NCBI RefSeq assembly: GCF_013607875.1
Contig: NZ_VDES01000002.1
Location: 637,638-701,637, forward strand
From: Blastomonas ursincola
GTDB taxonomy: Bacteria > Pseudomonadota > Alphaproteobacteria > Sphingomonadales > Sphingomonadaceae
Reading direction: 5' to 3'
DNA: 64,000 nucleotides
Shown piece after piece: positions 16,802-27,094 of the stretch. The notes beneath the pieces are model-generated. The model had not been told where the DNA came from. It ran no database searches and saw only the letters and a list, made by a program, of their open reading frames with translations. Positions within the stretch are counted from its first letter, which is position 1. Every line of letters begins with the position of its first letter. The position numbers and the translations under genes were made by a program.

Positions 16802-18196
16802 CTAGTTAAGGCTGAAAAGGCGGTAGTGCTCAACCAGTGGATTATCCCTTATCCATTCTAGGCCGTTTGCGGTCATCGGCATATCGAAGCATGTGAGCAA
16901 GAGGCAAAGCGCCTCAACGGCAAAGATTGATCGGGCGAAGGCTTCGCTCTCAGCATCGTCCTGTGGCTCATAGTGTCCATGAGCGACTTTGCCTCGAAAG
17001 TCGCGAAGAGCCGCGATGAGGTGGTCTGGCATATCCTTATGGACCACGCCTGGGCCAAACCTGTCTGCAATTTTTGTAACGAGCCGTTCAAAGCGTTCGC
17101 GATGCGATTCAAGCGTCAACCGTTCAAGGGCCTGCGGAATGCGAGCCTTCAATCGATCTTGGCCAAGTTGGTCAGCTGCCTGTAGCGCGGCATCCACGAT
17201 TATCTTGACGATGCTGTCATCGGTCACGCGAACGGCTTTGGCTGTTGGGACTTCCTCAAGCCATTTGCAGGCCGCCAGCATCCGTTCTGCGCTGATTTCT
17301 CGTTGCAGGCGAAGACACTCGATCATCAAAGCATTAGACCGCGCCCATTCCGGTTCGCGTTCGATCCAGACGCGAAGGCAGGCACGGAACGCACGCATCT
17401 CTTCTTCATCGAAAAGGCCAACGAAGGCGCGATAAGGGCGCGCTTCACCGTCGTCCTGGTGCGATTTGCTAAACCACATTTCTGTGACGGAATGGTCGCC
17501 AAGAAAGTCACCCTTTTCGACGCTTGAGCGCATCTCTTCATCGGAAACGCGTCGGATGCGTATGTTTTCGGGGTGCATTGTGAGGCCAAGCACCGACGAA
17601 ACGAACCGCACAATGGTTTGAACGTCTTCGAGATAGGTTTTGATCGAACGCGGCTGAGCAAAATCGATGACAAACACGGGCGCTTCCACGCGCACTCGCT
17701 CGGAGACCATGGAAACAGTGCTGCGATAGCCCAGCCGGACGGTCAGCTCGGGGAGCTCGACCGCGAAAGCGTAGGTGTCGATTTCGCTCCAAGGTGAATT
17801 GGATTCCAGCTCCTTGATCTTCGGGTCGTAGCGGAGAAATGCCTCAGCGCGCGGCAACTCAAAGGTGACATGCCGGATTGGATCGTCGGGTTTCCATTCG
17901 TCCGGGCCGTGTGTCAGCGTATTCGCGGAGATGGTCTGGTTGTGGGTCTTCTCTGTTCTCGATGAGTAGCTTCCCGGCCCACCACAAAAGGCGCTGTGCA
18001 TCGTTGCATAGCTATTATCTTCGAGCCGGAGCGGGAGATGCTCAGTGTCCCTGTCGATGAAGAAAAAATCATCGAAGGAGACCAAGCGCACTTCGATCCG
18101 ATCATCGGAGAGGCGCAGCGCACCTTGGATGGCGCGGCCGGTGAACTGCTCGCAGCAGATATAGTCCGTGTCTTTTTCCAGCCTATCGCGTGCCAT
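16802..18196 (-). CDS. HEPN-domain protein resembling ApeA anti-phage nuclease
   Basis: 464 residues from the ATG at 18196 (a TTG at 18238 would add 14). The N-terminal half begins with a beta-rich region (EQFTGRAIQGALRLSDDRIE then VSFDDFFFIDRDTEHLPL) that resembles the N-terminal domain of ApeA proteins. The C-terminal third is helical and carries a HEPN motif R-x4-H in DFRGKVAHGHY (Arg401, His406), the catalytic signature of HEPN RNases. ApeA proteins abort phage infection; that role here is inference from architecture. It is a lone gene in DNA of clearly lower GC than its neighbours, supporting acquisition by transfer. No nucleotidyltransferase partner is next to it, which argues against a HEPN/MNT toxin-antitoxin pair. 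Confidence 0.6.
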   Translation of the reverse strand: MARDRLEKDTDYICCEQFTGRAIQGALRLSDDRIEVRLVSFDDFFFIDRDTEHLPLRLEDNSYATMHSAFCGGPGSYSSRTEKTHNQTISANTLTHGPDEWKPDDPIRHVTFELPRAEAFLRYDPKIKELESNSPWSEIDTYAFAVELPELTVRLGYRSTVSMVSERVRVEAPVFVIDFAQPRSIKTYLEDVQTIVRFVSSVLGLTMHPENIRIRRVSDEEMRSSVEKGDFLGDHSVTEMWFSKSHQDDGEARPYRAFVGLFDEEEMRAFRACLRVWIEREPEWARSNALMIECLRLQREISAERMLAACKWLEEVPTAKAVRVTDDSIVKIIVDAALQAADQLGQDRLKARIPQALERLTLESHRERFERLVTKIADRFGPGVVHKDMPDHLIAALRDFRGKVAHGHYEPQDDAESEAFARSIFAVEALCLLLTCFDMPMTANGLEWIRDNPLVEHYRLFSLN

Positions 18197-18383
18197 GTCT
18201 GCTTTACTGGTTAATTCAGAGATTAGCTTCGTCCGCAACGGGGTCTAAAGCAGAAGTTTCGGAGTTTTTTTAATCTACCCGATAGCTGCCATTCCGCCTC
18301 GACGTGCCGACGATACGGCTCAACCGAGTTTCCCAGTCCAGGCCCTATTTCCCGGCAGAGTGCCGTCCGCCGGATGACGTCTA

Positions 18384-18782
18384 TCAGTGCATCGTGCGCA
18401 GGCGATAGCGCCCGCCGCTGAACGGGCCGAAGAGCTGCGGCACAGCGGGGTGGTCGACGGGGCCGTTGCTGTCGTCCTTCACCAGATTCTGCTGGCTGAC
18501 ATAGGCGATATAGCTGTTCTCGGCATTTTCCGCGAACAGGTGATAGAAGGGCTGGTCCTTGGCCGGGCGCAGTTCCTCGGGGATCGATTCGTACCAGTCC
18601 TCGCTATTGGCGAACACCGGATCGATATCGAACACCACTCCGCGAAAATCGAAGATGCGGTGCCGCACGACATCGCCGATCGCATAGCGCGCCTTCGCCA
18701 CGCGCGGCATCACCACCGCGCCAGAACCGGCGCTGCCATCGGGTGCATCGTCTTGGCCGAAACGGAAAGGATGGTTGCTCAT
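18384..18782 (-). CDS. hspQ: Heat shock protein HspQ / hemimethylated DNA-binding YccV family
   Basis: 132 residues. The YccV-like fold is clear: KARYAIGDVVRHRIFDFRGVVFDIDPVFANSEDWY, split as RYAIGDVVRHRIFDFRGVV and DIDPVFANSEDWYESIP, then QPFYHLFAENAENSYIAYVSQQNL. In enterobacteria HspQ acts as a specificity factor for Lon protease and was first reported as binding hemimethylated DNA. The N-terminal 30 residues and C-terminal 25 residues are family-variable. Normal high GC, so the islet ends before this gene. Confidence 0.9.
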   Translation of the reverse strand: MSNHPFRFGQDDAPDGSAGSGAVVMPRVAKARYAIGDVVRHRIFDFRGVVFDIDPVFANSEDWYESIPEELRPAKDQPFYHLFAENAENSYIAYVSQQNLVKDDSNGPVDHPAVPQLFGPFSGGRYRLRTMH

Positions 18783-18964
18783 AGGCTTAATCTAAGGTGT
18801 TGCGGCGCAGCATACAAGCTTTGCAGCGCGCACAGGCCGGATTCCCCCTTGGCAAGCCGCTTGCCTTGCGCTAATGGCCCGCCTTCTCGCGGATCGACCA
18901 CGCATTTTGATGCCCCGCGAGAACCGATTGGATCGCCGAAACGCCCGTTTCGGCTCGCCCGGAC

Positions 18965-19459
<495 letters not shown>

Positions 19460-20095
19460 ATGGCGGGCGCGGGTTTTTCGGTTCGGTCATCGCGCGGACA
19501 CTGGTTATCGGCGGCTGCGGCACGGCTGGGCCTGGGCCATGGCATGACCATGCGCGAGTTTCTGCGCTCGCCGTCGGGCGTGGGTTCGGCGTTCCCCGCA
19601 TCGGCGGCGCTGGTCAGGGCAGCGCTCGATCCCGTGGACTTTTCGGCTGCGCGGCTGGTGGTCGAGTTCGGCCCGGGCGAGGGGCCCTTCACGCGCGAAC
19701 TGTTGCGCCGCATGCCGGCTGGCAGCACGCTGCTGACGATCGATACCAGCCACCGCTTCACCCGCTATCTGCAGGAAAGCCTGCCCGATCCGCGCTTGCA
19801 TGCGGTCACCGGATCGGCAGCGTCGCTGAACGTGATCCTGCGGCGGCTGGGCCTGGGGCCGGTCGATCGCATCGTCACCGGCATTCCCTTTTCCACGATC
19901 GCGCCGGACCTGGGCGCGCGTATCCTCGATTCGAGCGTGGAGGCGCTGGGTGAGCAGGGCCAGATCATCGCCTATCAGATGCGCGATGCGGTCGCGCCCT
20001 TGCTGGCCGCGCGCTTTGCCGAAGTCCGCACCGCGCGCATATGGCGCAACATGCCGCCGTGCCGGATCTACTGGGCGAGCGGTCGGTCTGGCTGA
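19460..20095 (+). CDS. PmtA-like phospholipid N-methyltransferase family protein
   Basis: 211 residues from the ATG at 19460, chosen because an AGGAGG ribosome site precedes it; an ATG 30 bases upstream lacks one. FLRSPSGVGSAFPASAALV and the SAM motif VVEFGPGEGPFTREL match the alphaproteobacterial PmtA/phosphatidylethanolamine N-methyltransferase group, which is related to rRNA adenine dimethylases. DRIVTGIPFSTI corresponds to the post-SAM catalytic loop. It could methylate phosphatidylethanolamine toward phosphatidylcholine or another lipid headgroup; activity is inference. Confidence 0.75.
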   Translation: MAGAGFSVRSSRGHWLSAAAARLGLGHGMTMREFLRSPSGVGSAFPASAALVRAALDPVDFSAARLVVEFGPGEGPFTRELLRRMPAGSTLLTIDTSHRFTRYLQESLPDPRLHAVTGSAASLNVILRRLGLGPVDRIVTGIPFSTIAPDLGARILDSSVEALGEQGQIIAYQMRDAVAPLLAARFAEVRTARIWRNMPPCRIYWASGRSG

Positions 20096-20293
20096 TACAC
20101 AAGCGGCGCTTCACGTCGCCCCAGCTCTCGGGAGTGTCCGGGGCCGGGGGCATGCGCTGGAAGCATGCCGCCGGCCCCGAACCGTGCCGACCCCCTGAGG
20201 CCGGTTCGCTTCGGCCCCCCGACCGAAGCATCCCGACACCTGCAGCCTCCCCCGAAGCTGTCCCCCAGGCGACCGGGATCGAACTGGACGACT

Positions 20294-22042
20294 TCAGAAG
20301 AGCGCGTCGTCGAACAACGCGTCGTCGTCATCTGCTGGGCCGCCATGGCTGGCGGAGGATTGCGGCTTGTCCGCAATCAGCCGCGGCATGCCGGGCAGCA
20401 AAAAGGCTTCGTGCACCACCCGCTCGCTCGCCATGGTATAGCTGCGCGCCATGCGGTCCATCACCATCCGAACGACCTGATCGTCACGTCCCTCGAGCGA
20501 TAGCGGATCGTCGCGACCCAGCTCGATCGTCAGCAGCGCCTCGATCCTCTCGAGCGCATCGCCCAGATCGAGGCTTTCCTCGAGCTCGTCGGTGGTCGAG
20601 CGCAGCGCCCCGAGCAGCCCGCTGGCCATTTTCTCGGACACTGCCATCGCCTGCTCGGTGCGCTGAGCGCCCTCGCGAATGGCGCTGAGCGAGCTGGCCA
20701 GCCCGTCGCTGTCCTGCCCCACCTGCGCCTCCGCATGCTGGCGCATGCGCAGCGAGATCGCGCCCAGCCCGGTGGATTCGGCGGTGATCTGCTTGATCGT
20801 CTGGTCCAGCGCATCGGAACTGGCGCGGATCTCGTTGGCGATCACCGCGACGGGGCGACCGATCGCCTCCACCCGTCGGCATTTCAGGCCGATATTGATC
20901 GTCATCTGCTGCACCTCGATCCGCAGGATGCGCATCGCGGCGGCGCGGCCCGACAGGTCGTCCACGGTATCGACGATGATGCGCAGCGTCTCGGCGGCCT
21001 GGGCATCGGCAAGCTGCAGCTGCGCGATCATCGCGCTGGCCTCGGCAATGCCGGCTTCCAGGCTGCGCAGGAACACCTGGCCGTCCTCGCTGCCGCCACC
21101 CTTGCTCAGCGCGATCAGCCGGTCGGCCTCGGGCACCATGCTGCGCAGCGAGCGGACCAACGCCTGGGTTTCGGTGCGGAACTCCTGCGCAGAGGAGGTG
21201 AGCTGCGCGAGCAGCAGCCGCAGCAGATGATCGCGGCTTGCCGCCTCGTCCTCGGCCGAGAGCCCCGCCGTCGCCAGCGTCGCCTGCATGTCGGCATAGC
21301 CTTCGAGCACATGCTCGAGCCGCTGTCGGGCAATGTCGCCGACCTGGATCGCGCCCAGCACGTTGGCGACGCTGCCCTGGATCGAGCGGGCGAGCACGGC
21401 ATTCTTGTCGGCGAGCTCCGCCAGCATCGCCTGATGCTTGCGCAGGGCCGCAGCATCGGCCTCCAGCCGATCAGGCACGTGCGGCACCACGCGCTGGCAT
21501 TCGCTTGCGAGCAGCCGGTCGTTATGCTCCATGCTGCGCAGGCTTGCAGCAAGCCCATCGAGCTTGGTCTGAAGCGCGCCGACCTCTTTCTCGCCCGCCG
21601 AAAGCTGGCCCGACATGGTGTTGGCAAAGTCGACGAAGGTTTCGGCCCCCGATGCGGCGATCTTCACGTTGAGACCGAAAATATGGAGCACGTGCAGCGA
21701 CTTCTGCACATCGGCAATGTGCGCGGACAACCGCCGCGAGGCTTGCTGGATCTCGCCCATGTCCTGCGCGCGGCCCTGCATCTGGTCGCCCACGCTCGAC
21801 AGGCGCCGCGCCGCGGTGGTGAGATTGCTGACCGCAGCCGCGCCGTCGCCCGACTGGAAGGTCGAGGTCGCCTCGCGCAGGGCGCTGACGATGCCGTCGA
21901 TCGATTCCACCGCCTGGGCCAGCGTCTTGCCCACGGTCACGAAGCGCGCGTCGATACCTTGCGTGATCTGGCTGAGCAGCACGCTGATCGTCGCGTCCCC
22001 GGCGGGGCTGGCGTCGCTTGCGCTGATCCTGGCATGGAGCAT
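20294..22042 (-). CDS. Large coiled-coil chemotaxis-associated protein with DDALF tail
   Basis: 582 residues, last gene of the chemotaxis operon, 18 bp after cheB. No membrane segment, HAMP domain or standard receptor tip; most of the chain is Ala/Leu/Gln/Glu-rich helix with receptor-like stretches (FGLNVKIAASGAETFVDFAN; MTINIGLKCRRVEAIGRPVA), so it looks like a soluble receptor relative or coiled-coil scaffold. The C-terminus is acidic and ends in two copies of DDALF. A similar DDA(H/D)F occurs near the end of all three receptors encoded upstream. Function is unknown; involvement in receptor arrays or in recruiting CheR or CheB is inference from position and motif. Confidence 0.8.
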   Translation of the reverse strand: MLHARISASDASPAGDATISVLLSQITQGIDARFVTVGKTLAQAVESIDGIVSALREATSTFQSGDGAAAVSNLTTAARRLSSVGDQMQGRAQDMGEIQQASRRLSAHIADVQKSLHVLHIFGLNVKIAASGAETFVDFANTMSGQLSAGEKEVGALQTKLDGLAASLRSMEHNDRLLASECQRVVPHVPDRLEADAAALRKHQAMLAELADKNAVLARSIQGSVANVLGAIQVGDIARQRLEHVLEGYADMQATLATAGLSAEDEAASRDHLLRLLLAQLTSSAQEFRTETQALVRSLRSMVPEADRLIALSKGGGSEDGQVFLRSLEAGIAEASAMIAQLQLADAQAAETLRIIVDTVDDLSGRAAAMRILRIEVQQMTINIGLKCRRVEAIGRPVAVIANEIRASSDALDQTIKQITAESTGLGAISLRMRQHAEAQVGQDSDGLASSLSAIREGAQRTEQAMAVSEKMASGLLGALRSTTDELEESLDLGDALERIEALLTIELGRDDPLSLEGRDDQVVRMVMDRMARSYTMASERVVHEAFLLPGMPRLIADKPQSSASHGGPADDDDALFDDALF

Positions 22043-22060
22043 TGCGGGTCTGGTCCTTGT

Positions 22061-23140
22061 TCAGCGGGCGGTGGCGTGGAGCAGTTCGCGGGCGATCGCA
22101 CCCAGGGGTATGACCTTGTCGGCCGCGCCCCGCGCGATCGCTTCCTTGGGCATGCCGAAGACGATGCAGCTAGCTTCGTCCTGGGCGAAGGTGCGCGCAC
22201 CGCACTGCTTCATCTCGAGCAGGCCGCGTGCGCCGTCATCGCCCATGCCGGTCATGATGATTCCGACCGCATTCGATCCTGCATTGCGCGCAGCAGAGCG
22301 GAACAGCACGTCGACCGAGGGGCGGTGGCGCGAGACCAGCGGTCCGTCGCGAACCGAGACGAGATAGCGTGCGCCCTGGCGTTCGAGCAGCATGTGCTTG
22401 CCGCCTGGCGCGATCAGCACATGGCCGCGCATCACGGTATCGCCGTCCTGCGCTTCCTTGACGCTGACATTGCACAGCCCGTCGAGCCGCTTGGCGAAGG
22501 CGCGGGTGAAATTCTCGGGCATGTGCTGGACGATGACGATGCCCGGTGAATTGGCGGGCAGCGCCATCAGCACCTCACGCAGCGCCTCGGTGCCGCCCGT
22601 CGATGCGCCGATGCATACGACCATTTCGGTGGTCTTGCTCATCGCGCGGCCCGAAGGCGGCATCAGCATGGCATCCGCCGTCAGCTTCGCCTCGACCTTG
22701 CGCGGGGCAGGGGCCGGCTTGCGCCCCGTCACCCGGGCCCTGGCTGCGCCCTTAACCGTCTCGCGGATCATCATCCGCGATTCCGCCAGATGATCGGCCA
22801 CACCCATGCGCGGCTTCAGGATCACGTCGACGGCGCCCGCCTCCAGCGCTTGCATCAGCGTTTCGGACCCCTGTTCGGTCAGCGACGAGCACATGACGAC
22901 GGGGACGGGGCATTGCTCCATGATCTTGCGCAGGAAGGTGATGCCGTCCATGCGCGGCATCTCGACGTCGAGCGTGATGACGTCGGGAACCTCGTCCTTG
23001 ATGTAGCGCGCGGCGGCGAACGGATCGGATGCTGCGGCGATCACCTCGATATCGGGATCTTCCTGCAGCACGGAGGTCAGCGTCTGGCGCACGCTGGCGC
23101 TGTCGTCGATGATGAGCACGCGGATCTTGGGACGGACCAT
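22061..23140 (-). CDS. cheB: Chemotaxis response regulator / protein-glutamate methylesterase
   Basis: 359 residues. An N-terminal receiver domain with phospho-acceptor Asp58 ([13 protein letters not shown]) and acidic pocket IDDS is joined by a linker to a CheB methylesterase domain with the Ser-His-Asp triad ([35 protein letters not shown]). It demethylates and deamidates receptor glutamyl residues to drive adaptation, working against CheR encoded immediately upstream (6 bp gap). Confidence 0.96.
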   Translation of the reverse strand: MVRPKIRVLIIDDSASVRQTLTSVLQEDPDIEVIAAASDPFAAARYIKDEVPDVITLDVEMPRMDGITFLRKIMEQCPVPVVMCSSLTEQGSETLMQALEAGAVDVILKPRMGVADHLAESRMMIRETVKGAARARVTGRKPAPAPRKVEAKLTADAMLMPPSGRAMSKTTEMVVCIGASTGGTEALREVLMALPANSPGIVIVQHMPENFTRAFAKRLDGLCNVSVKEAQDGDTVMRGHVLIAPGGKHMLLERQGARYLVSVRDGPLVSRHRPSVDVLFRSAARNAGSNAVGIIMTGMGDDGARGLLEMKQCGARTFAQDEASCIVFGMPKEAIARGAADKVIPLGAIARELLHATAR

Positions 23141-23146
23141 GATCGC

Positions 23147-24004
23147 TTACACCTTCTGGAAGACCGTGTTGCAGACGGACTTGAGCTGTCCGCTGAACCC
23201 GGCGATCGATTCGGAATGCCCGAGAAGCAGATAGCCGCCCGGACGAAGTTGTTCGCACAAACGGGTTACCACTTTGTGCTGAGTGGGTTTGTCGAAATAG
23301 ATCAGTACGTTACGGCAGAGAATGATGTCGACCGGCGCACCGATCGGATAGTGGTCGTTCATCAGGTTGAGGCGGCCGAAGCTGACCTTCTTGCGCAGCG
23401 CTGCAGCGATGCGAACGTCCCGGCGGGAGGGGTCCTTCGGCTCCATGACATAGCGGCGGCGCAGTGCGGGCGGTACCGGCGTCACCATTTCTGCGGGATA
23501 GATGCCCCTGATGCCGGTCTGCAGCATCTCGGTGTCGAGGTCGGTGGCGAGGATCTCGTAATCGGGGCCATCCTTGGTCCGCGCATAATCGTCGAGCACC
23601 ATCGCCAGCGTATAGGCTTCCGCGCCGTTGGAGCTCGCCGCGCTCCAGCAGCGCAGCATGCGCTGACCGCGCTTCTGGTAGTCGGGCAGAATGTCCGAGA
23701 CCAGAAAGTCGAAATGGTTTCGCTCGCGGAAGAAGTCGGTCTTGTTGGTCGTCACCGCGTTGAGGAAATCATCCATGTCCGCCTGCGAGACGTCGCCGCT
23801 CAGGATATAGGCGCAATAATCGGCGATGCTGGCAAAGCCGTTGTCGCGCACGCGCCGTCTCAGGCGACCCTCGAGCATCGTCGTCTTGGACGGCGGCATG
23901 CGGATGCCGGTGGCACTGTAGATAAGCGCGGACAGCGCCCGAAAATGCTGCGGGCTGATGCCGTCCGTGACCGGCATGGCAAGTCTGGCGGTGGCTCCAG
24001 CCAT
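23147..24004 (-). CDS. cheR: Chemotaxis protein-glutamate O-methyltransferase
   Basis: 285 residues from the ATG at 24004, which follows an AAGGAGG ribosome site; the open frame upstream is antisense-like and without family similarity. The N-terminal helical domain has NKTDFFRERNHFDFL, and the SAM-binding domain has WSAASSNGAEAYTLAM, ILATDLDTEML and DIILCRNVLIYFD. It methylates receptor glutamates using S-adenosylmethionine. The methyl-donor loop reads SAASSNGAEAYT where many CheR have GEEPYS, a modest variation. Lies between a DUF2490 gene and cheB. Confidence 0.95.
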   Translation of the reverse strand: MAGATARLAMPVTDGISPQHFRALSALIYSATGIRMPPSKTTMLEGRLRRRVRDNGFASIADYCAYILSGDVSQADMDDFLNAVTTNKTDFFRERNHFDFLVSDILPDYQKRGQRMLRCWSAASSNGAEAYTLAMVLDDYARTKDGPDYEILATDLDTEMLQTGIRGIYPAEMVTPVPPALRRRYVMEPKDPSRRDVRIAAALRKKVSFGRLNLMNDHYPIGAPVDIILCRNVLIYFDKPTQHKVVTRLCEQLRPGGYLLLGHSESIAGFSGQLKSVCNTVFQKV

Positions 24005-24065
24005 GATCAGTTTCCTCCTTTGCCAGGCAGATCGCGATGGAACATTTGCGGGGCCGTTTCCTGGT

Positions 24066-24752
24066 TCATAGCGTGACGTAGATGTTGATATTGGCGGTGT
24101 GATCGGTGCGATCGTCGCCATCGCGGAACACATGCTGGTTGAGATAGCCGGGCACGATCTCGGCATTCCTCGCGAGCGGGATCGAGACGCCGACGAAATT
24201 GCGCCACAGCGACAAGCCGCCGCGCTGGACACTGGTCCGGTTGAGGTCGACAAAGGGCTCGGTATAGGCAACCAGCTTGTTGTTCGCCGAAATCGGCGCG
24301 CGCAGCTGGACGAATTGGCGCATCCGCCAGCTTGTGCCGTCGCGGTCCTCGAACGTGCGCTGCTCCAGCCTGGACCGGGAATCGAGGGTGAGGCCGCTTT
24401 CGGTCGTCAGCAGCCGGACGTTCAACTCCTGATAATAGCGATGCTCGTCGAGCAGCGCCGGGCCGACCGGATCGGTGCGGACATAGGCATAGCCGAGCCC
24501 GACATTGACATTCTTGCTGATCCGGTAACCGGCGAGCGATCGCAGCAGCAGCTGGCCCAGACGCTGGGCATCATTGGTGAAGCGCTCCTGCGCCTCGAGC
24601 CGGACATAGACCTTCTTGTCGAGATTGATCGTGAAGAACTGTCCTGCCCAGGCATTGGTGTCCTCGGCCGCCCGGGCGGCGGCCGGGGCCATGAGCGCCG
24701 GGGCCAGGGCGAGGAGAGCCAGGCGGCGCAGCATCGAGTTCGCCCTGGCCAT
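24066..24752 (-). CDS. DUF2490 family envelope protein inside the chemotaxis operon
   Basis: 228 residues from the ATG at 24752 (an ATG at 24734 is also possible). A signal peptide ends in AAARA at about residue 28. The rest alternates short polar beta-strands (VYVRLEAQERFTN, NVNVGLGYAYVRTDP, LTLDSRSRLEQRTF, NINIYVTL), ending in an aromatic-containing strand as outer-membrane beta-barrels do; this matches DUF2490, typically predicted to sit in the outer membrane. Why it lies between cheW and cheR is unexplained; all neighbours are cytosolic signalling proteins. Codon use matches the genome. Confidence 0.8.
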   Translation of the reverse strand: MARANSMLRRLALLALAPALMAPAAARAAEDTNAWAGQFFTINLDKKVYVRLEAQERFTNDAQRLGQLLLRSLAGYRISKNVNVGLGYAYVRTDPVGPALLDEHRYYQELNVRLLTTESGLTLDSRSRLEQRTFEDRDGTSWRMRQFVQLRAPISANNKLVAYTEPFVDLNRTSVQRGGLSLWRNFVGVSIPLARNAEIVPGYLNQHVFRDGDDRTDHTANINIYVTL

Positions 24753-24826
24753 GGCACGGCAACCGCCGGGCCGGCGTTCCGGCCCGCAGCGGGCATGGGG
24801 TTCGGGGGCGGGCCGACGATCCAGCA

Positions 24827-25309
24827 TCAGGCAACCTTCGCCATCGGATGCAGCTGCTGCACGTCCTGCGCGGTGAAGATGCTGGCGACATCGATGATCA
24901 CGATGAACCCGCCCTCGTTGCGGACCACGCCCGTGATGTAATCCGAATTCCAGCGGACGCCGATATCGGGCGCATTCTCGATCCGCGCGGTCTCGATCGT
25001 GGCCACCGACAAGACCTTGTCTATGACCACGCCCAGCGAGAGCATGCGGTCTGCCAGCGGGATGTCGAGAATGAGGATGCGGGTCGACAGGGTCGGCTCG
25101 GCTGCGGGCAGGCCCAGGCGGACGCGCAGGTCCACCGTGGGCACGCCCTGACCGCGAACATCGGTCAGGCCCAGAAAATAGTCGGGTCCATTGGGCACCT
25201 GGAAGGGCGGCTTGTGGTCCAGGATCTCCCGGACCAGGCCCACGGGGACGGCGAAGACCTCTTCGCCGATCCCGAATTCGACCACTTGGATTTCGTGCTG
25301 ATTGTTCAT
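24827..25309 (-). CDS. cheW: Chemotaxis coupling protein CheW (copy next to receptors)
   Basis: 160 residues, a single CheW domain linking receptors to Che[23 protein letters not shown] at the start, then [23 protein letters not shown] and the terminal [11 protein letters not shown] strand. Its ATG overlaps the stop of the first membrane receptor (ATGA at 25306), implying coupled expression with that receptor. A second, diverged CheW lies beside cheA, so the operon supplies two couplers. Confidence 0.93.
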   Translation of the reverse strand: MNNQHEIQVVEFGIGEEVFAVPVGLVREILDHKPPFQVPNGPDYFLGLTDVRGQGVPTVDLRVRLGLPAAEPTLSTRILILDIPLADRMLSLGVVIDKVLSVATIETARIENAPDIGVRWNSDYITGVVRNEGGFIVIIDVASIFTAQDVQQLHPMAKVA

Positions 25310-26982
25310 GCGGCTTCTCCAAAATGCGCGTCGTCGGCATCGACCCCGCCGCGCTCCAGATCGAGCGCGAAGCCCTGCACGCGCTCCTGCTGATGCGCGA
25401 CCGAATTCGGCTTGTGCGCGGGCTTGGAAGATCTTGCGGGCTTGGCAACGCGCGTGACCGGCCGATGCGCCACGGCGGTGCGGTTGCGGGCATTGGCTTC
25501 CACCCGGAAGAAGGCGATGGTCTGCTGCAGCTCCTCGGCCTGGCTTGCCAGTTCCTCGGAGGTCGAGCTGATCTGCTCGGAGGCGCTGGCGTTCTGCTGC
25601 GTCACCTTGTCGAGCTGCTGGATCGCCTCGTTGATCTGCGCGGTGCCGATGTCCTGTTCGCGGCAGGCGGCGCTGATCTCGGACACCAATTCGGCGGTCC
25701 GGCGGATATCGGGGACCAGCTTGCCCAGCATGTCACCAGCCTCGGCGGCCGCCTTCACGGTCTCCGACGAGACCTGGCTGATCTCTGCGGCAGCGCCCTG
25801 GCTGCGCTCTGCGAGCTTGCGCACCTCGGAGGCGACAACCGCAAAGCCGCGGCCATGTTCGCCCGCACGCGCCGCCTCGACCGCGGCGTTGAGCGCGAGC
25901 AGGTCGGTCTGGCGGGCGATTTCCTGGACGATGCCGATCTTGTCGGCGATCATCTGCATCGCGCCCACGGCCCTGTTCACCGCCTGACCGCTGACATCGG
26001 CATCCTGAGCCGACTGGCGCGCGATCTTCTCGGTCTGTGCGGCATTGTCGGCGTTCTGCTTGATGTTCGCAGCCATCTCTTCCATCGAGGCCGAAGCCTG
26101 TTCGGCGGCAGCGGCCTGCTCGGTCGCGCCCTGCGAGACCTGTTCGGAGCTCGACGACAGTTCCTGGCTGCCCGAGGCGACATTGCCGATGGCCGAAACG
26201 GTATCGCCCACCACGCCGCGCAGGCGCTCGATCATCAGGTTGACGCTGTTAAGCAGGTCCGCGATTTCATCGTTGGTGGTGATCTCGGCGAACTTCGTCA
26301 GGTCGCCCTCGGCCACCTGGCGCATGGCTGCATCGGCACGAGCCAAGCCCCGCGAGATGCTGAGCGACAGCCAGGTGGCAGCGCCCAGGGTGATGAGAAC
26401 GGCAATGACGCCGAGCGTCAGCATCAGGTTGCGGGCGTCCGCGTAGAACTGGTCGGACGAGGCTACGGCGGCGGCCAGCTGCTTTTCGTTGAAATCGATC
26501 AGCTTCTCGGCGGTCTTGCTCATCTTGCTTGCCTGTTCGCGGCCCAGACCCATGGTCAGCGCGGCTGCGGCGGTGCGATCGCTGTCGCTGAGCGCCACGA
26601 CACGGTCGGACGTGGCGGCGAGGTCTTCCCACTGATCGGCGAGCTGGGTCCACATCGGCCTGGCCTTTTCGGAGGCCTTGTCGAGTGCGAGGTTCAGCGT
26701 TTCCTCGACCTTCTTCTTGTTGGCGGCATGGCCAGCCTTGAGGTCGCGGCGCTTGGCTTCGTTGTCCTGCATCACGAGGTTCTTTTCCATGCGGATCACC
26801 ATGGAAATGCCGCCGTCGATGGCGCGGGCGCGGCCGAGCTGGGCGGTCGGTCCCTCGATCACGCTGGTGAACGTCGTGTTGAGGTCGCCGAGCCGCATCA
26901 CGCCGATGGCTATCACACCGACAAGGATGAGAAGGAGCACCGCAAAGGCGGATGCCAGTTTGAGTTTTATGGTTGCACGCAT
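25306..26982 (-). CDS. Methyl-accepting chemotaxis protein, transmembrane (receptor 3 of operon)
   Basis: 558 residues. Membrane helix at about 10-31, a four-helix-bundle periplasmic sensor of about 155 residues, second helix at about 192-212, HAMP domain, then a cytoplasmic signalling hairpin whose tip reads [18 protein letters not shown]. Ligand unknown. The signalling part is almost identical, including at DNA level, to the next two receptors. A variable linker precedes a conserved tail ([19 protein letters not shown]) that ends in DDAHFGEAA. It is coupled to the downstream cheW by an ATGA overlap. Confidence 0.95.
   Translation of the reverse strand: MRATIKLKLASAFAVLLLILVGVIAIGVMRLGDLNTTFTSVIEGPTAQLGRARAIDGGISMVIRMEKNLVMQDNEAKRRDLKAGHAANKKKVEETLNLALDKASEKARPMWTQLADQWEDLAATSDRVVALSDSDRTAAAALTMGLGREQASKMSKTAEKLIDFNEKQLAAAVASSDQFYADARNLMLTLGVIAVLITLGAATWLSLSISRGLARADAAMRQVAEGDLTKFAEITTNDEIADLLNSVNLMIERLRGVVGDTVSAIGNVASGSQELSSSSEQVSQGATEQAAAAEQASASMEEMAANIKQNADNAAQTEKIARQSAQDADVSGQAVNRAVGAMQMIADKIGIVQEIARQTDLLALNAAVEAARAGEHGRGFAVVASEVRKLAERSQGAAAEISQVSSETVKAAAEAGDMLGKLVPDIRRTAELVSEISAACREQDIGTAQINEAIQQLDKVTQQNASASEQISSTSEELASQAEELQQTIAFFRVEANARNRTAVAHRPVTRVAKPARSSKPAHKPNSVAHQQERVQGFALDLERGGVDADDAHFGEAA
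25506..26172. repeat. 667-bp receptor repeat, copy 1
   Basis: Codes for the signalling hairpin of receptor 3. It aligns without gaps to 27310-27976 and 29245-29911 (constant offsets 1804 and 1935 at both ends), with long identical runs, notably between copies 1 and 2. Confidence 0.85.
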
Positions 26983-27094
26983 GGGTTCAGTCTCGCTTCA
27001 GTCGCAGTGGAAGTGAGCAGTAACTCGCCGCCAGAGGTTGTTGAGGATGGGTGATGGCTTGCCGGTCCCGGCAGTGTCCGGAACCGGCATTGCA

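Noticed and set aside
20178-20229. Overlapping GC-rich hairpins (CGAACCG/CGGTTCG and GCTTCGG/CCGAAGC) after the last chemotaxis gene
   Set aside because: They could terminate the operon but have no T run on either strand and short stems, so I did not list them as a terminator.
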